A stretch of DNA of 64,000 bases from Prostheceraeus crozeri (taxonomy: Eukaryota; Platyhelminthes; Polycladida; Euryleptidae). Where the stretch lies: the NCBI GenBank assembly GCA_907163375.1, contig CAJQUW010009212.1, positions 49,620-113,619 on the forward strand. The letters are read 5' to 3'. This document shows, piece by piece, positions 11,521-24,110 of the stretch (its first letter is position 1; each line of letters begins with the position of its first letter). The notes under the pieces were generated by a model that ran no database searches, was not told where the DNA came from, and saw only the letters and a list, made by a program, of their open reading frames with translations. The translations under genes and the position numbers were made by a program.

Positions 11521-11850
11521 ATGTTAGGTAGAGTAGCAACTCAGCATTTATTAAATCCCCAATGTGTATACAGCTCCGATTTTATTAAATGAACTCAAGA
11601 GGAATACAGTTGACATTGTTTCCAAATGTGAGATATGCACATTTATGCACTTTTGAAGAAATTGCCACGGAATTGACTGATCATGATTGTAATGCAGAAG
11701 GAATGATATTATTTTACAGATCCTCCGTGTCATGACAGCCTTGGAATGTTTGTCAAATTAGCAATTCTATGACCTGTTATTGCTTTCATGCTCAACTTCA
11801 AGAGTATTTCCTTAAGCGTGATCATATCATAAGCAATCCGTCACTTGCAG
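11521..11850 (+). repeat. dispersed repeat family A, copy 1
   Basis: Shares an ordered set of blocks with 12478-12742 and 19430-19620: CCCAATGTGTATACAG, then GGAATTGACTGATCATGA, then AGATCCTCCGTGTCATGACA. No protein is encoded. It carries an uninterrupted TTAA (11813-11816) at the place where copy 2 is split by piggyBac, so it serves as the empty site. Confidence 0.8.
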
Positions 11851-12024
11851 AGCAAAAAATACACGATCAAAGACAATGATTTCAATTAACTTTGAAAGAT
11901 GTTAATGAGTCCACATCACTATTCAGATTCATGAAATGAAACATAAGTTTAGTGAATTATAAAGTCATGCCGATGAAAATTGAATTAAAAACATGAAATT
12001 TCAGCCACAATACCTCAGTATGAT

Positions 12025-12400
12025 CTCGACTTTTTCATGAAGACTTCTATTTTAATGCCGTTCATTAGATTCCCTTGTTCATCAGCATAATTTCCGCTTA
12101 GTTATGATGCTTGTTAGCTAATATTCATTCCTCTTGATATCCAACTTGTTTCATACTACTTATAAAGAGGCGTCATGTCGGTAGTATACAAATTGGCAAA
12201 AATTTCGCTTTTTCAAAACTGCTCAAATAATTTTTTGGACCACGGGAGCGTAATCTACGCAAAAAAACTGAATCTTTTCATATACAAAATTTCACTGTAT
12301 ACAGACACTTTCTCGAGTCGACACTCTATCCACATATACTTACTCTATGGGCTAGTCGATGTGAATATATAAATTTGTCATATATAATTGTGTTCAGGAT
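12025..12400 (+). repeat. dispersed repeat family B, copy 1
   Basis: Matches the reverse complement of 27235-27565 over its length, for example TTTTTCATGAAGACTT, CAACTTGTTTCAT, CTTCATGTCGGTAGTA-like and TCTTTTCATATA blocks. A shorter relative in inverted order is at about 26640-26850. Class not determined. Confidence 0.75.
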
Positions 12401-12477
12401 CTTCTCAATATTTTGTCTATTTGCATGACCTTGAGTCATAAGACAATTATATTAGAATAGCAAATCGTATTAATGAA

Positions 12478-12742
12478 ATCCCCAATGTGTATACAGCTTC
12501 GATTTTACTAAATGAATTCGAGTTGGACTCAATCGGGTATTGATGCGAAATGTGAGATGTGCAAATTTTTGCGCTTTTGAAGAAATTTCCCCGGAATTGA
12601 CTGATCATGATAGCAATGCAGAAGGACTAATAACAATTAACAGATCCTCCGTGTCATGACAGCCTTAGAGAGGTAATGTTTGCTAAATTAGGAATTCGAC
12701 GGTTGCTAGTACTTGCTCAACCTTCTTAGTAATAGTATTCTC
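12478..12742 (+). repeat. dispersed repeat family A, copy 2, split by piggyBac
   Basis: Collinear with copy 1 up to the TTAA at 12743. The sequence after the piggyBac element (from 16580) resumes loosely like copy 1 after its TTAA. Confidence 0.75.
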
Positions 12743-13353
12743 TTAACTCTTCGGACCGAATGGGTCGTATATGACCCACGGGATTTTTTTTTCTTTGATC
12801 TATTGTAATTCATTGTAATTCATCTATTGTAATTCACACATTTACTTTTGTGATATCAATTAATTTGATAAATGATGACCAATAAGTATTGTCGTCATAT
12901 TTGTTAGGTTCCTAACAGCCTAAGTTCATATTCACATGGACAATAAAATATGTACATGTAATTTTTACTTTTTGATTTTTATTCAATGTTTCCTCACCCC
13001 TCATTTATGCTGAATTATTACTTTCTCATATTTTTCTTATAATATGTAACGTTACTGATACATGCAATCGGTATGTCTGACCTCAGTATTTTACATGTGG
13101 TCACTGGACATGATTATATAATGGGTCATATGAGACCCATTCGGTCCTAACTGCTACTTTTCTCTTCCATGAATAACACACAGCATTTATCTGTAACGCA
13201 CTTATGGCAGTCGATAGAACTCACGTGATCGATAAAAGCAATTTCCCCTGCTGTGAAGAGCCAGATGAAACCTAATTCGCTCTTACAGCATCCAATCACG
13301 CTTACGCTCTTTACACGGTTGACAGACAAATCTTAGTCATTTCTCATCGCAGG

Positions 13354-15090
13354 ATGCCTCGTACACGTAGGAGACGTTTTGTGTTGACGGCGACGGATGT
13401 ATTCCAGCTACTTGATGCCTATGATTCTGATGAGGATGGACTTGTTGATATTGACGATGAAGACATGGACTTCCTAACTGGAGATATACCAGCTCGAGAT
13501 GAGGAGCCAGTGGAAGTTGTGATTGATGACCCTGGTGTACCTATTCAAGAAAATACAGAAGATATCGCAATAACAATGGAAAATTGTGACTTCAGGTGGT
13601 CCAAACGATGTCCTCCAGTTGTCATTCCTGACCCTGACATAGGCCTCGGAAGGGTATTGATTCAATTTGGCGACGACTTTCCCTCTCCATTGGAAATCTT
13701 TGAGGAGGCTTGTCAGTTAGATGAACTGTTAGATCAAATCGTGATCCCTCTATACAATACTCAGAAAGGTGAACCGCTTGAAACATCAAGGGAGGAAATG
13801 AGAGCATTTATTGGAATTGTTTTTATTATGTCATACCATGTCTTGCCCAAGATTCGATTATATTGGACCCTCGATCCAGATGTCAATGTTCCCATTATTC
13901 CCAATGTAATGACTCGTGATCGATTTTTTGAAATACGGACTGCACTCCACTTCACCGATAGTGAAAATGCACCGGATAGAAATGATCCCACTTACGATAG
14001 AGCTTGGAAAATCCGACCTGTGATTACTCACTTCAACAAGGTTTTCTCAGCTAGTCTCGGTCCCAGCACACACCAAGCAGTTGATAAGAGAATGGTGAAG
14101 TTTGAGGGTCAAAGCTGCATGAAGCGTACATGAAGGATAAACCAATTGACCGTGGATTCAAACATTTATGCAGAAACTGCAGCCGAACTTGATATGTATT
14201 CGAATTTGATATTTACACCGGACGGAAGACGCATACCGAGGTTGGTCTTGCCGAAGGTTTCGTTCTCCAGCTCACTCAAAGCATAAAGGGACGAAATATT
14301 CGACTCTTCACAGACAACTTCTATACATCTCCATGTCTTTTCCTCAAACTAAAAGAAGATGGCATCTACGCTTGTGGAACAGTTTGTTCCAATCGTAAAG
14401 GCACTCCACAGGACTTCAAATCAAACAAAGAAATGAAGAGAGAAGACGCAGACTTCCGACATTCACAAGGTATTTATGCTGTGAAGTGGCAGGACAATCG
14501 ACCGGTTCATCTGCTTTCTACGATTGATGGCTCCGAAATGACTCACGCAAAAAGAAGGCAAAGAGGTCATCAGGAGAAGGTGGATGTTCCTTGCCCAAAT
14601 ATGGTCTACACGTACAACGACGGTATGAAAGGAACTGATTTGATGGACCAGAAGACCAAACCTTACTGTTTTGATAGGAAGGATCCGTTGAAATACTACA
14701 CGAAACCATTCTACGACTATCTAGACATGGCTATTGTTAATGCATTCATTATACAAGAAACCTTGGTTTCTGAGCGAGAAACTGAGAAAAGATGTGATTC
14801 AGGAGTCGACGTTGGATCCAAAGACTGATCGTCCAAAGACTCTCTTGGATTTTAGACGACGCCTGGCCTCAGATCTCATCGGATCCTTCACTTCACGCTC
14901 ATCTCTGCCCGACCAGCACAGGTAAGACCACTGATAAGAAATCAGTTTCACGAGATAGTAATGGTGGAATCAAGGGGGCGCTGTCATTGGTGCTATCATA
15001 CTGAAAAGGCAGATAGAAAAGCTCATGTGAAGTGCTCAACCTGTAATCTGTTTCTTTGTTTGACTAAAACTAACCAATATGTCCCGGCGG
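13354..15090 (+). pseudogene. piggyBac transposase, broken
   Basis: Starts with an ATG, a basic MPRTRRRR tail and an acidic stretch, followed by the DDE_Tnp_1_7 (piggyBac) core. All three catalytic Asp contexts are visible: VDKRM near 14082, FTDNFYTS near 14307, and GTDLMDQ near 14634. The C-terminal Cys-rich finger (CHWC...CSTCNLFLCLTKT) lies at 14980-15073. The frame breaks at least four times: a shift near 14115, a TGA at 14190 in the second frame, a shift near 14790, and a shift between about 14920 and 14960. The protein catalyses cut-and-paste at TTAA. The copy is inactive but not ancient, since motifs remain clear. Confidence 0.9.
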
Positions 15091-15130
15091 GCTACGCGTT
15101 GCCCACCACTGCGCTAAGTGGTGCATGCAT

Positions 15131-16452
15131 GCAAGGTTGGGTCGAATCTTGAGGTAACCCCCAAGACCCAAGCCCAAGATTAAATCTTGGGGTCGACTCC
15201 CAAGACCAAAATTAATCTTGGGTCTAATCTTAGTCACCCTCCAAGATTGGACCCAAGAGTGGCTATTTTTCTAATGAAGTGGAACAACAATTTCCAGAAC
15301 ATGTTTGGAATTTTGATTGAGATTTAAAATTGCATGAAGATATTTTGAATCATACCATATTGTCCATATCGCTATCCAATTAATATGTATCTAATGTTCA
15401 TATTAATTACTATTTATTACATGAATTTTTTATCGCGGAATTGAGACCATATTAATATTCAGCTAAAAGTTTAAATGATCGGCATAGGTTATCTCTGGGC
15501 TCAATATCATCAACCATGTTTACGTCTACAGCCTAATAATTTTCTAAATAGAACAACATGCATGCCTAAGCTACATTCCTTGCAACATGTGTGATCGAGA
15601 AGCGAAACACACATATTAACATAGGCCTCATATAAGATGAAAATAGCACAAATGTAGATGTAGCGATATTTTTGCTAATCGTAAGAAGCAATCATCAAAG
15701 AATTTCACTGCATTAAATATCATTAAATATCATTAAATTTCAGTGCATCCTCATATAAGATGAAAATAGCACAAATGTAGATATAACGACAATTTTACTA
15801 ATCGAAAGAAGCAATCATAAAAGAATTTCACTGCATTAAATGATACCTCTATCTTTCTAATGTAGCCTAATAGTAGAATAAACAATATAGGCCGAAGTTT
15901 TTGACTTTCAAGGCAAGAAGCTATATGAAGCAAGTTATCTACGAATTTTTGTAGGCTACCAATTTAACAGCACAAGCGTTATACAGGTATTGGTTTAATG
16001 CATTGCATTTTTTCATTTATTATTTGTTTTATTTAGCGCAAAATGATATATACAAAATTCTGTCTAGCACAATATGCATTACATCTAATTTGATGGATTA
16101 AATTCACAAAGAAGCCAAAGGTAATCAAAGCATAGTTTAGAAAGCTAATTAAACAAACTATCAGATTACGGTAGGTCTATATCAAAGTTGATGATAGCAC
16201 AGTTTTATCATAGAAAGACCAATCGTGTGGTTGAAGTAGGTTGCATATTTGCATGCACATAGATGTAAGCTTGCATGTAGATGACTTGCTATGACATGAT
16301 GTGGTCATATACTTAGGTAGAATTTTTTCCAAGAAAGTCGCAAATGATCATTCATGGTCAATTTCTTTACTCCTGGGTTCTCACTCTTGGGTCCCCCCAC
16401 CAAGACAACCCAAAACCCAAGAGTGAACCCAAGACCCAAGACCCAACCTTGA
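15131..16452. mobile_element. hAT-like non-autonomous element nested in piggyBac
   Basis: Ends CAAGGTTGGGTC at 15132 and GACCCAACCTTG ending at 16451. Both are flanked by TGCATGCAT (15122-15130 and 16453-16461), consistent with an 8-9 bp duplication; exact bounds are ambiguous because the target is itself repetitive. Both ends hold many CCCAAGA/TCTTGGG motifs, typical of transposase-binding subterminal repeats. No transposase inside. Confidence 0.75.
15628..15867 (+). repeat. 120-bp tandem duplication
   Basis: CCTCATATAAGATGAAAATA begins at about 15629 and again at about 15749; the two units stay alike to the ACTGCATTAAAT end. It lies inside the nested hAT-like element. Confidence 0.85.
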
Positions 16453-16729
16453 TGCATGCATCTGTCGACTCACTGTGCTGGAAGGTGTGAGAGGGGGAGT
16501 CAACGTAGGGGAAAGGAATCGATTGCCCGCTAACGTGACAATTTCTATTACTCATTTTTGACAAAAAAGACCGATTGAGTTAATTCGTGGTGTTGAATTT
16601 CAGCATACTAATACTCAATTGCTCATTCTACGGCCTGTGAAGCTGGATTGGTAAGTTATCAATAACGTATATATGGAAATTATTAGTTAGGAATGCTTTG
16701 CAGATAAAAAATGCCTTTCAGAAACTTAC

Positions 16730-17834
16730 TGCAGAACAGGACAACGGAGTTTGGCGCCAGACCAATCATTACTTTTGATGCTCCGGATGAAACGACACCG
16801 ATGATTGCAATAAGAAGAGGAGGCATTTCTAACCATTTTGAGAAGACCACAGCTGCGAAGAGCATTCCAATGTCGAGGAAGAATAAGTTAGCACTACCAT
16901 AATATCCTATCAGGACAGAGTCCCAACAGAATGGAAGACCAAGTTCATATTCGTTCAATACAGCTTTTGCCATTCCTTGAATACAAAAAAGGAAAAATCC
17001 GCCTATTACAAATGTCATTGCTGATGTACTTCTTCCTCTGGCAGTAAAAGCTCGAAAGATTCGCATTATTTGAAACTTCTCTGTCGAATTGGAACATTTT
17101 CCTCTCGACTCCGGTAAGAAAAAGATAATGTAAAGTAAATCAAGAACTGTTGCAACGGCTGCAAAAGCATATGGCCATTGATAAGGCATGTGCTTTATCC
17201 AAAGTCCAACTCCAAACTCAGACGCTACTCCCACAATGCCAAAGCAACATTCCACTATAGTGATGCGCAATGCACGTTGTTTGGGAGTTGTGATATCTCC
17301 TAAATACGAGAATACAGCAGCAAGAAGAAATGCTGAAGAGCCAGTGAAGCCATAAAAGACGTTGGTAATCATCAAAACGTATATTGGCCAATTCAAGAAC
17401 ATGGCCAATGTGTTCACCGCCAGTTTAGTTATTTCTCCAATGCATACTATGATCATGGCCCATTTACGGCCCTTTCTATCTGTCAAAGGCGCAGCAAAAG
17501 GGAGGACTATCATTGTAGGAATGGTATACGCAAGATCAATGTACATTGACCAACTGGCAGTCATCTCCTGCAGTTCATCCACAGTATTCTTTTGAGATCC
17601 ATCCTCCGATGTATTTGCAGAACACTGAAATGCCCTAGTTTGATTGACTGATGTCAGATTGTATTGTCTTCCAACACCGAAATAAAGATATTGATAGAAA
17701 ACTGGCACTTGCACAAACATAGAGATGGCAAAGAGCAGAGCAACAGGCTCAACCGTTATCCATCTTGAAGAAGCGACAGATTGTTCCTCTATCTCTTCCA
17801 CGTCTTCCAATATCGGTTTCTTTTCGTCGTCCAT
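16730..17834 (-). CDS. SLC46-family transporter B, first coding exon
   Basis: 368 codons plus one base, ending at GTAAGT in the same phase and homologous position as gene A. Domain order matches SLC46/PCFT. An acidic N-terminus precedes TM1 with the shared RWITVEPV motif (residues 24-31). Next is a glycosylated loop (NLT, NQT, NTS) with a conserved Cys, then ASWSMYID TM2. The DRKGRK loop is near 119-124, FLPES follows TM6, and YELGLPFCWDSVLIGYYGS is at 296-314. About eight to ten helices are encoded; the last two should lie on exons at lower coordinates, which I could not identify. The piggyBac element lies just downstream and so probably in the first intron or 3' flank. Confidence 0.88.
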
Positions 17835-18951
17835 CGATCAGTGTTGATCCACTGTGATGAAAACAATTAATGTTCAAGTATCACATGAGAGAGCACAACT
17901 TGTGACAACAAAATTCAACTTTTTATGTACTTCAACGCCAGCCCTATTGTGATGACATCACACAACAGATTACATGATTTCGATTACATACTAACCGCTT
18001 TGTGAATTTTCCAGGGTGTCCATCAGCACAGTCTACTTCGAGAGACCTGTGGAGCTGTGGTGGGAGCAGGACATGACTTTGGGTCGATGAAAGTGATGTC
18101 GGAACGGAAACAGGCTTTGGGTCATATTACTAGTTGACATGTAGAGCGAAAAGCTAAGTGTGCCGCACCTTCAGAGCTGGAACTGATTGCTGCACCTTCA
18201 GATTTCGGCCGGTGTAACAGTTTATTTCTAATCCCTGACAAAATTTACTCCCCCAGTAAATTTAGCCTATCCGATGCAGTTTGACTCGATCCTGATCTAT
18301 CGTTCATTGTTATCCACAAAACAAAAAAACAGTCAGTAATCAGTATTGTTTTTATGATTTTACATTATGTGAAGTTAGCGGACTTAATTTTTTGTTATTT
18401 TTGGAACTTGTTTTCTACTATTCATTTCCTTCAATTCTCATCCCATCAATCCATCTTCCTAATAAAACTAAAATGAAATCTAATTCAGATTCTTATCTAT
18501 CTCTAATCTATATTAGATATATAGTAAAAGAAAAGTCGTCAGATGCGCCGCGAAAAAGGGTATTAGTAGGAGAAATTTTTTGGAAGGGGGGGTAAAAAAT
18601 ATCTTTTACAAAATTGGGGGGGGGAGATGGCGGCGGTTAAAAAATAGACTGGCACAACGGGCCGCATCGATTCCAAAAATTATGTCCGGCCAGACCCGGA
18701 TGAATGTATTATCTGGGACCGGGTGAGACATTTTATCGTTTTGAGCAGTTTATCATCGTTACGGTAAATATCAATTACCTACGTTAGTTGAGTGTAATCG
18801 CCTTAAGAATCTAATTGTTGATAACATTATCGTATGCTGTAGGGTCTATGTACCATCTGTAAGTAAATTGATAATTGTCGAACAGTAAGGAGAATTTTCA
18901 AGCATTTGATGCAGTGAATTTTCATTTGATTTAAATGTTGCACATGCATAG
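17835..18951. other. upstream of gene B
   Basis: Expected to hold the promoter of gene B, but no definite element can be named. G-runs at 18586-18630. Confidence 0.4.
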
Positions 18952-19419
18952 CGCGTTTGTCTATCACAAATTAATTGGATCCTATTTGATGTGCAGACAG
19001 CTGCCATTGTTGAAATTGTATTTACGTTTATTAAAACAGGGAAAACGAATGCACTGAAGACATGCAGTCTGAATGAAGTCATTATGCCGGTGTTTATTTC
19101 ATCATTGCTTCAGAACAATGTTGATAGGACATCATGTGAAATTGATTCACAGAATTTCAATGATCAAATGAGGAAAATATTTCTGATTTCAGACATAATA
19201 AACATTGGTCCAGGTACAAGATATTTCAGGCCCGAGCCCGCTTCCAGCTATCATCTGTTTGTGAAACATCTGTGTCTCCATCACCCTACAGCTAGAAGAA
19301 AGCAATCTCAAGTTGATAAAAGCTCTAATGAAGGCAAAGTAACAAGAAAACAAACTCAAATTGATCAATTTACAAATGAAGAAAAACAGTTGGTGGAATC
19401 GCTAAAGGACGAGCCATAG
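18952..19419 (+). CDS. unassigned open frame
   Basis: About 155 codons open, with no ATG at the front; a possible splice acceptor (GATGTGCAG) precedes 18995. The product has a polar, Lys/Gln-rich tail (KQTQIDQFTNEEKQLVESL) and no family I recognise. It could be an internal exon or a chance open frame; codon composition gives no clear answer. Repeat family A begins just after its stop. Low confidence. Confidence 0.2.
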   Translation, partial: RVCLSQINWILFDVQTAAIVEIVFTFIKTGKTNALKTCSLNEVIMPVFISSLLQNNVDRTSCEIDSQNFNDQMRKIFLISDIINIGPGTRYFRPEPASSYHLFVKHLCLHHPTARRKQSQVDKSSNEGKVTRKQTQIDQFTNEEKQLVESLKDEP

Positions 19420-19429
19420 ATTAGATATA

Positions 19430-19620
19430 GAGTAGCAACTCAGCACATCCCAATGTGTATACAATTTCGGTTTCCTTAAATGAACTTGAGTTGATTACTT
19501 CTGGAGAAATGTACACGAATTTGACTGATCATGATAGCAATACAAAAGAAAGAAATGTACACGTAGTTTACAAATCCTCCATGTCGAGACAACCTTGGAT
19601 TTCCAGCTCTGCGCATCACA
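19430..19620 (+). repeat. dispersed repeat family A, copy 3
   Basis: Shares AGAGTAGCAACTCAGCA, CCCAATGTGTATACA, TTGACTGATCATGATAGCAA and AAATCCTCCATGTC-like blocks with copies 1 and 2, with internal deletions. Confidence 0.75.
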
Positions 19621-20511
19621 AATAGCTGCATAATTTGTAGAAAGTGCCATCTCATTTCAAAGTTGGTACAGTATCTGTTGCTCCTTAATTCAGTAATCAA
19701 CTGTAGAGACGCTTCTTTTTGCACTCGCTAAAATTCTTGAGAATGGATTTGTTCTGAATCAATCGAAATCAAGTTGCAAATAATTTTTATGTTATTAGGC
19801 TTTTATTCCTCACCTCAGCCGAAAGTTATGAACCGCCACTGATGGGGACCAAAATGCAGTAAAAGAAATTTCAACAAAAACATTGACAAAATATAACAAT
19901 ATCAGAAAAGTCGTTACTGTTAATATACATCGATAATAACTGAATAATTCAAGGTTGCACCACGGGCGCGTCAAACTGACATTGCTTCCTCGATGTGTGA
20001 GTTGCATGAAGCACAGATATCGGACCGCGTGACCAATGATTTCTGAAAGCGCTTCTTAACTATCGACATAGACAGAATAATTGGTTTGTCGGCTTGTCAT
20101 GGACTCGTAACGCTCAATTTCTACCCAAGATTGCTGCCGCATTTAAACAGAAATCCAATACTTAGGTAGGGAAGCACTCTTGGTCAACTTACCCGAATGT
20201 TCTCTGTCTCTCTCTTGTGATATATGCTAGGCCTGTTATTATTATATATACTGGAGAATAATGAACTTCTATGACATAAAATGATCAGCTAAAGCCTCAG
20301 TCACACTGAAAGAAAAGCAGGCACGAGCGTCCCGAGCGTCTGGAGCAAACGTATGTCCGTCCATAAGCTATTAATCGCTCTCGTTTGCTTTGCGCGCAGC
20401 GTGGCAGTCGACAACTGCTGTAATGATGAATTTATATTTGCTGCTAAGCGCTTTGCTCGGAAACGCTGGGAAAAGCTCGCAGTGTGGCTGAGACCTAATG
20501 CACGACTTTAA
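19621..20511. other. intergenic, nothing recognised
   Basis: No gene or clear repeat. Confidence 0.5.
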
Positions 20512-21543
20512 GGGGTATTGCTGAGTTGAGGTTTAACGCTAAAACGCAGCTTTTAAACCACAGCTGTAGTGTAACTCTTGCTGAATAAGTTTTAACTAAG
20601 CTACAGATTAGCTGAGGTGTAGATTCTTGGTAGCTGCGTTTTAATCTCCTTTAAGTATAGTTTTAGTTAGACCACATTTCTAAAAATAGAAAATTAGGAA
20701 TTCCAATGGCTGCGTTTTAGCTGGAGATCAGCTCCAGCTTTGAGGTCTTGCTGACTAAAGTTTTTAAACCAGAGCGATATGCAATGGGTAATCCAGCACA
20801 AATGGGCAATGGGTACACAGATTTTGCGGAGTATAATAAGAAACCTACGTCGACAACAAGTGACAGGTCATCAAGAGGAGAAGAAGGAATTGTTTCTGAC
20901 ATTACCGTACTCCAGTGACAATCAAGTGAGAGAAGTGAGAAGACAATAACATAAATGCAAACTTAATGATCGTACACTGTCATTCAAACATTTCTTCTAT
21001 ACTGAATACAGGTCAGAAAAGTATATGTAAAATGTATGTGAAGGGGCCAGGTAGTTGCATGTCCAAAACACGTAGTTTATCGCATTCAATGTAAATCATT
21101 GCCTTCATTTTATAAGGCACAAGGAACAATGAAACATTGTAAAAATTTCACCATCTTTAGTGTATTTGCATCCGTGTCAACATTCCGCGATCCAAACAAT
21201 ATTCAGTGGTCTATAGTGCACTTTGCGTCGTTCTGATGTCAGACGTGCGGTAGAATTAAAGAGATTTGTTCACAACGCCCAGACATAATGAACAGCACTC
21301 GAAATTTTAGTCACACAAGTGTTCAAGCCAAGGGCGAAACGTTTTGTGATATTTATTTCTTATTTTATAAATCTCGGTTGAAGAATACATCCTTTCTGAA
21401 TTGATAGCCTAACAGATTTATTCCATGGATCAAACCAGAGCGATATAAATAGATATGTCGTAATAATGGGTAGCTGTGTTTTAGCGTACATTAAGCTGCA
21501 GATTAACGCTCTTGCTGAATAAGTTTTACTGACGTCGGTATTA

Positions 21544-22223
21544 TAGTCCGGGAGCTAGCGTGAAGTTGTGCAGGGAACGAGGTAGTACATAAAACATAGC
21601 ATAGTACACTTTAACCTACTGCAAAACTTCGGTCTGCCGGATCAGATCATTTGCTTTTCAGAAATAGAGAGGATAACACAATCCTATGTATTTCCAGTGG
21701 TAAATTGTGACATTTAAGGTGTTGACTCCATTTTTTCGAATTTTCATAAAAGTTACACAAATTGATATTTTGTTGAACTGGTTATTATAGAAATCATCTA
21801 CAGATCATGATCTTTCAAATGAGTTATCATTCAGTGACAGAGGATAAAGTGTACAAACAGACACTTTTCGTTGATGTAACTGCAAATTTCAACATAGGAA
21901 AATTGTTGATATACTTTAACGAAAAGTGTCTGTTTGTACACTTTACTTCATCCTCTGTCACTGAATGATAACTCATTTGAAAGATCATGATCTGTAGATG
22001 ATTTCTATAATAACCAGTTCAACAACTTTTATGAGCAAAAATTCGAAAAAATGGATAAATGTCACAATTTTACCACTGGAAATACATAGGATTGTGTTTA
22101 TCCTTCTATTCCTGAAAAGCAAATGATCTGATCGGTAGCAGTATGTTAAAGGTGTACTATGCTATGTGAAAGTTTTATGTACTACCTCGTTCCCTGCAAA
22201 ACTTCACGCTAGCTCCCGGACTA
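21544..22223. mobile_element. 680-bp foldback MITE with TTA duplication
   Basis: Two arms of about 310-330 bp form a near-perfect palindrome around a loop of about 45 bp (21874-21919). The termini are TAGTCCGGGAGCTAGCG and its complement. TTA lies directly outside each end (21541-21543, 22224-22226), the size and sequence used by PIF/Harbinger transposases. No coding capacity. It is inserted in Harbinger element 1. Confidence 0.9.
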
Positions 22224-22431
22224 TTAACTCCACTTACACCTTACCCTATGTGTTAAAAGTTAAACCCCTATAGAGGTTTAAGCGAGTCATTCTTACATTT
22301 CTTGCGCTTTAAAATTTCTTGCTACCTCGCCAGTACGCTGATCACATGGAGTATCTCGAGTTAAGAGAATTATGAAGAGATTGAGTTCCTCGAAAGTTAT
22401 CCAAGATTTCTGTAAACTCTTATCGTTTCAG

Positions 22432-23061
22432 GTGTGATTGGTTGCATTGACGGAACACATGTCCCAATTATTAAGACTACTACGTCAGATTTTGAGGAAT
22501 ACCGCAGTAGAAAGAAATCATTTTCCATCAATGTCATGGCTGTCTGTAGGCTACCCCGCAGCTACGTTTCTCTTGCATTGTGTCGAGATGGAAAGGCGCG
22601 ACACACGATTCGCGAGTGTGGAGGAATTCCCGCCTTAACTTCTGTTTGGAGAATGACAGTGACGGGTTTATCTTAGGAGATAGTGGTTATGCCTGCAGCA
22701 AGTCTAACTCCGGTGCGTAATCCTGGCATAAATGATCACGCAGCACATCGATACAACGAAGCACACGTAAAAACTCGAAATACTATCGAAAGATGCTTTG
22801 GTGTATGGAAAAGCAGATTTGCATGTTTACGACAACGATTTAAGCCTAAGAAGTGCTGTAAAATCGTCGCTACCCGCAGTACTACCCAAATTTGCAGTAT
22901 TATAAAAGGAGCCGGACGCACTGGAGAACACTGATGGTGATACCCCGAACGTCGAGGAACAATATATCCCTCCTGAACTGCAACTGTTAATCAATGAGAG
23001 ATTGGATTCGGATAGTGATACAACTGTCCGTGACCGCACAATTAATAACTTTTTTGTGTGA
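22432..23061 (+). pseudogene. Harbinger transposase, C-terminal exon, broken
   Basis: A TTTCAG acceptor precedes the phase-1 exon GVIGCIDGTHVPI (first catalytic Asp). In a second frame come SRWKGATHDSRVW and ILGDSGYAC; in a third, NTIERCFGVWKSRF (catalytic Glu context); then a tail ending NNFFV and stop at 23059. At least three frame changes separate these parts. Homologous to HARBI1-type DDE_Tnp_4 proteins and to the transposase at 29-30 kb. The N-terminal exon was not found upstream, where the foldback MITE lies, so it may have been lost. Confidence 0.88.
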
Positions 23062-23399
23062 CCTTGTTCTTTTACAACTGGATTGTAGTTGTATCTTTTA
23101 TTTGATAATATAGTTGGAACTGCAGAAAGTCAGGTTTCTGGTAACCACGCCGTCACTGGGGTACTTTTCCTAACCCCACTTATGCAATTTCGACTTATTT
23201 CACCTGGAATAATATAGGCTTTAGAAGTGAATATCAAATCGAATCTGCAGAATTATGTTGTCACATGATAGTGATGTAGTGTGTCCGACATTTGTACCGA
23301 TTGAAAACCTACTTATCAATTCTATAGAAACGGATGATATTCCAAAATAAGTCTATATTACACGTCATCTGCATTTTGGGAATAAAAATTGAACAGGTA

Positions 23400-24110
23400 T
23401 CCAAGTTCTCACTGCCAGTTGATGTTCAAGTGTTCTCTGTTCACTCTCCTTAATTTTGTCTTGCACTCTTGGTTTAGATCTTGATTTCGTGCTCTTCCTC
23501 TAGAAATTTCATTTTCTTACAATGAAATTCCTTTAAGACTGACTGCCGTTTTGTACATCTTTTAGGCCGCTGTTGTGGAGTATTCACTCGCGCCTCACTT
23601 TCTGAAACTGAATATGAAATTACAATAAATAATGATATCCCATAAAATCAGTTTTATTTGTCTCACCCGAAGAAATGTGATCATCGTCGTCAACATCGGA
23701 AAGAGGTTGTTGTGAGGATAGTATACTATCCACGATGTTTGGTGGAAATTCTTTCATTGGGCCACCACCCGTTTTAAATTTTTCCCGTCGCTCTTCAGCA
23801 AGTACCTTCTTTCTATTCAACTTCATTGATTTCCATTGTGTCTGTAAAGATGAACGTTATAAAATTGGATAGTTGAAAGTTATGTAACTTGCACATTTAT
23901 ATTTACCTTCAACTGAGATTCTGTTCTCTCAATAACATTTTCCTTTGAATTAAAACTGTCCGTTATTATCTTCCATTCTTTTGCCTTATTAAATTCTATG
24001 TCGGGGCACTTCCTTTTATATTCAATTATGGGGTGGCTGCATAATATTTCAGTTAATACCTCCCTCTCAACCGTACCGAAATTTGCCGCTCGACACTTTT
24101 TCGAAGACAT
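23400..24110 (-). pseudogene. Harbinger Myb/SANT-like partner protein, decayed
   Basis: Exon 1 at 24110-23907 (MSSKKCRAANFG...RTESQLK) ends at GTAAAT. Exon 2 at 23841-23667 (TQWKSMKLNRKKV...RREKFKTGGGP) follows a TTTACAG acceptor. Exon 3 from about 23608 has recognisable RCTKRQS and MKFLEEEHE segments before a premature stop. Exon 1 is a trihelix Myb/SANT-like DNA-binding fold; exon 3 begins the C-terminal coiled coil. In Harbinger systems this protein carries the transposase to the nucleus and to the element ends. Same exon plan as the intact relative at 27.9-28.7 kb. Confidence 0.85.

Larger units (their letters stand above)
12743..16583 (+). mobile_element. piggyBac element, decayed, with nested insert
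   Basis: TTAA target sites on both sides (12743-12746 and 16580-16583). The 5' end reads CTCTTCGGACCGAATGGGTC; the 3' end on the minus strand starts CTCAATCGGTC, a diverged match. A subterminal inverted copy of the 5' end lies at 13126-13146. Removing the 1.3-kb nested element leaves about 2.5 kb, normal for piggyBac. Confidence 0.85.
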
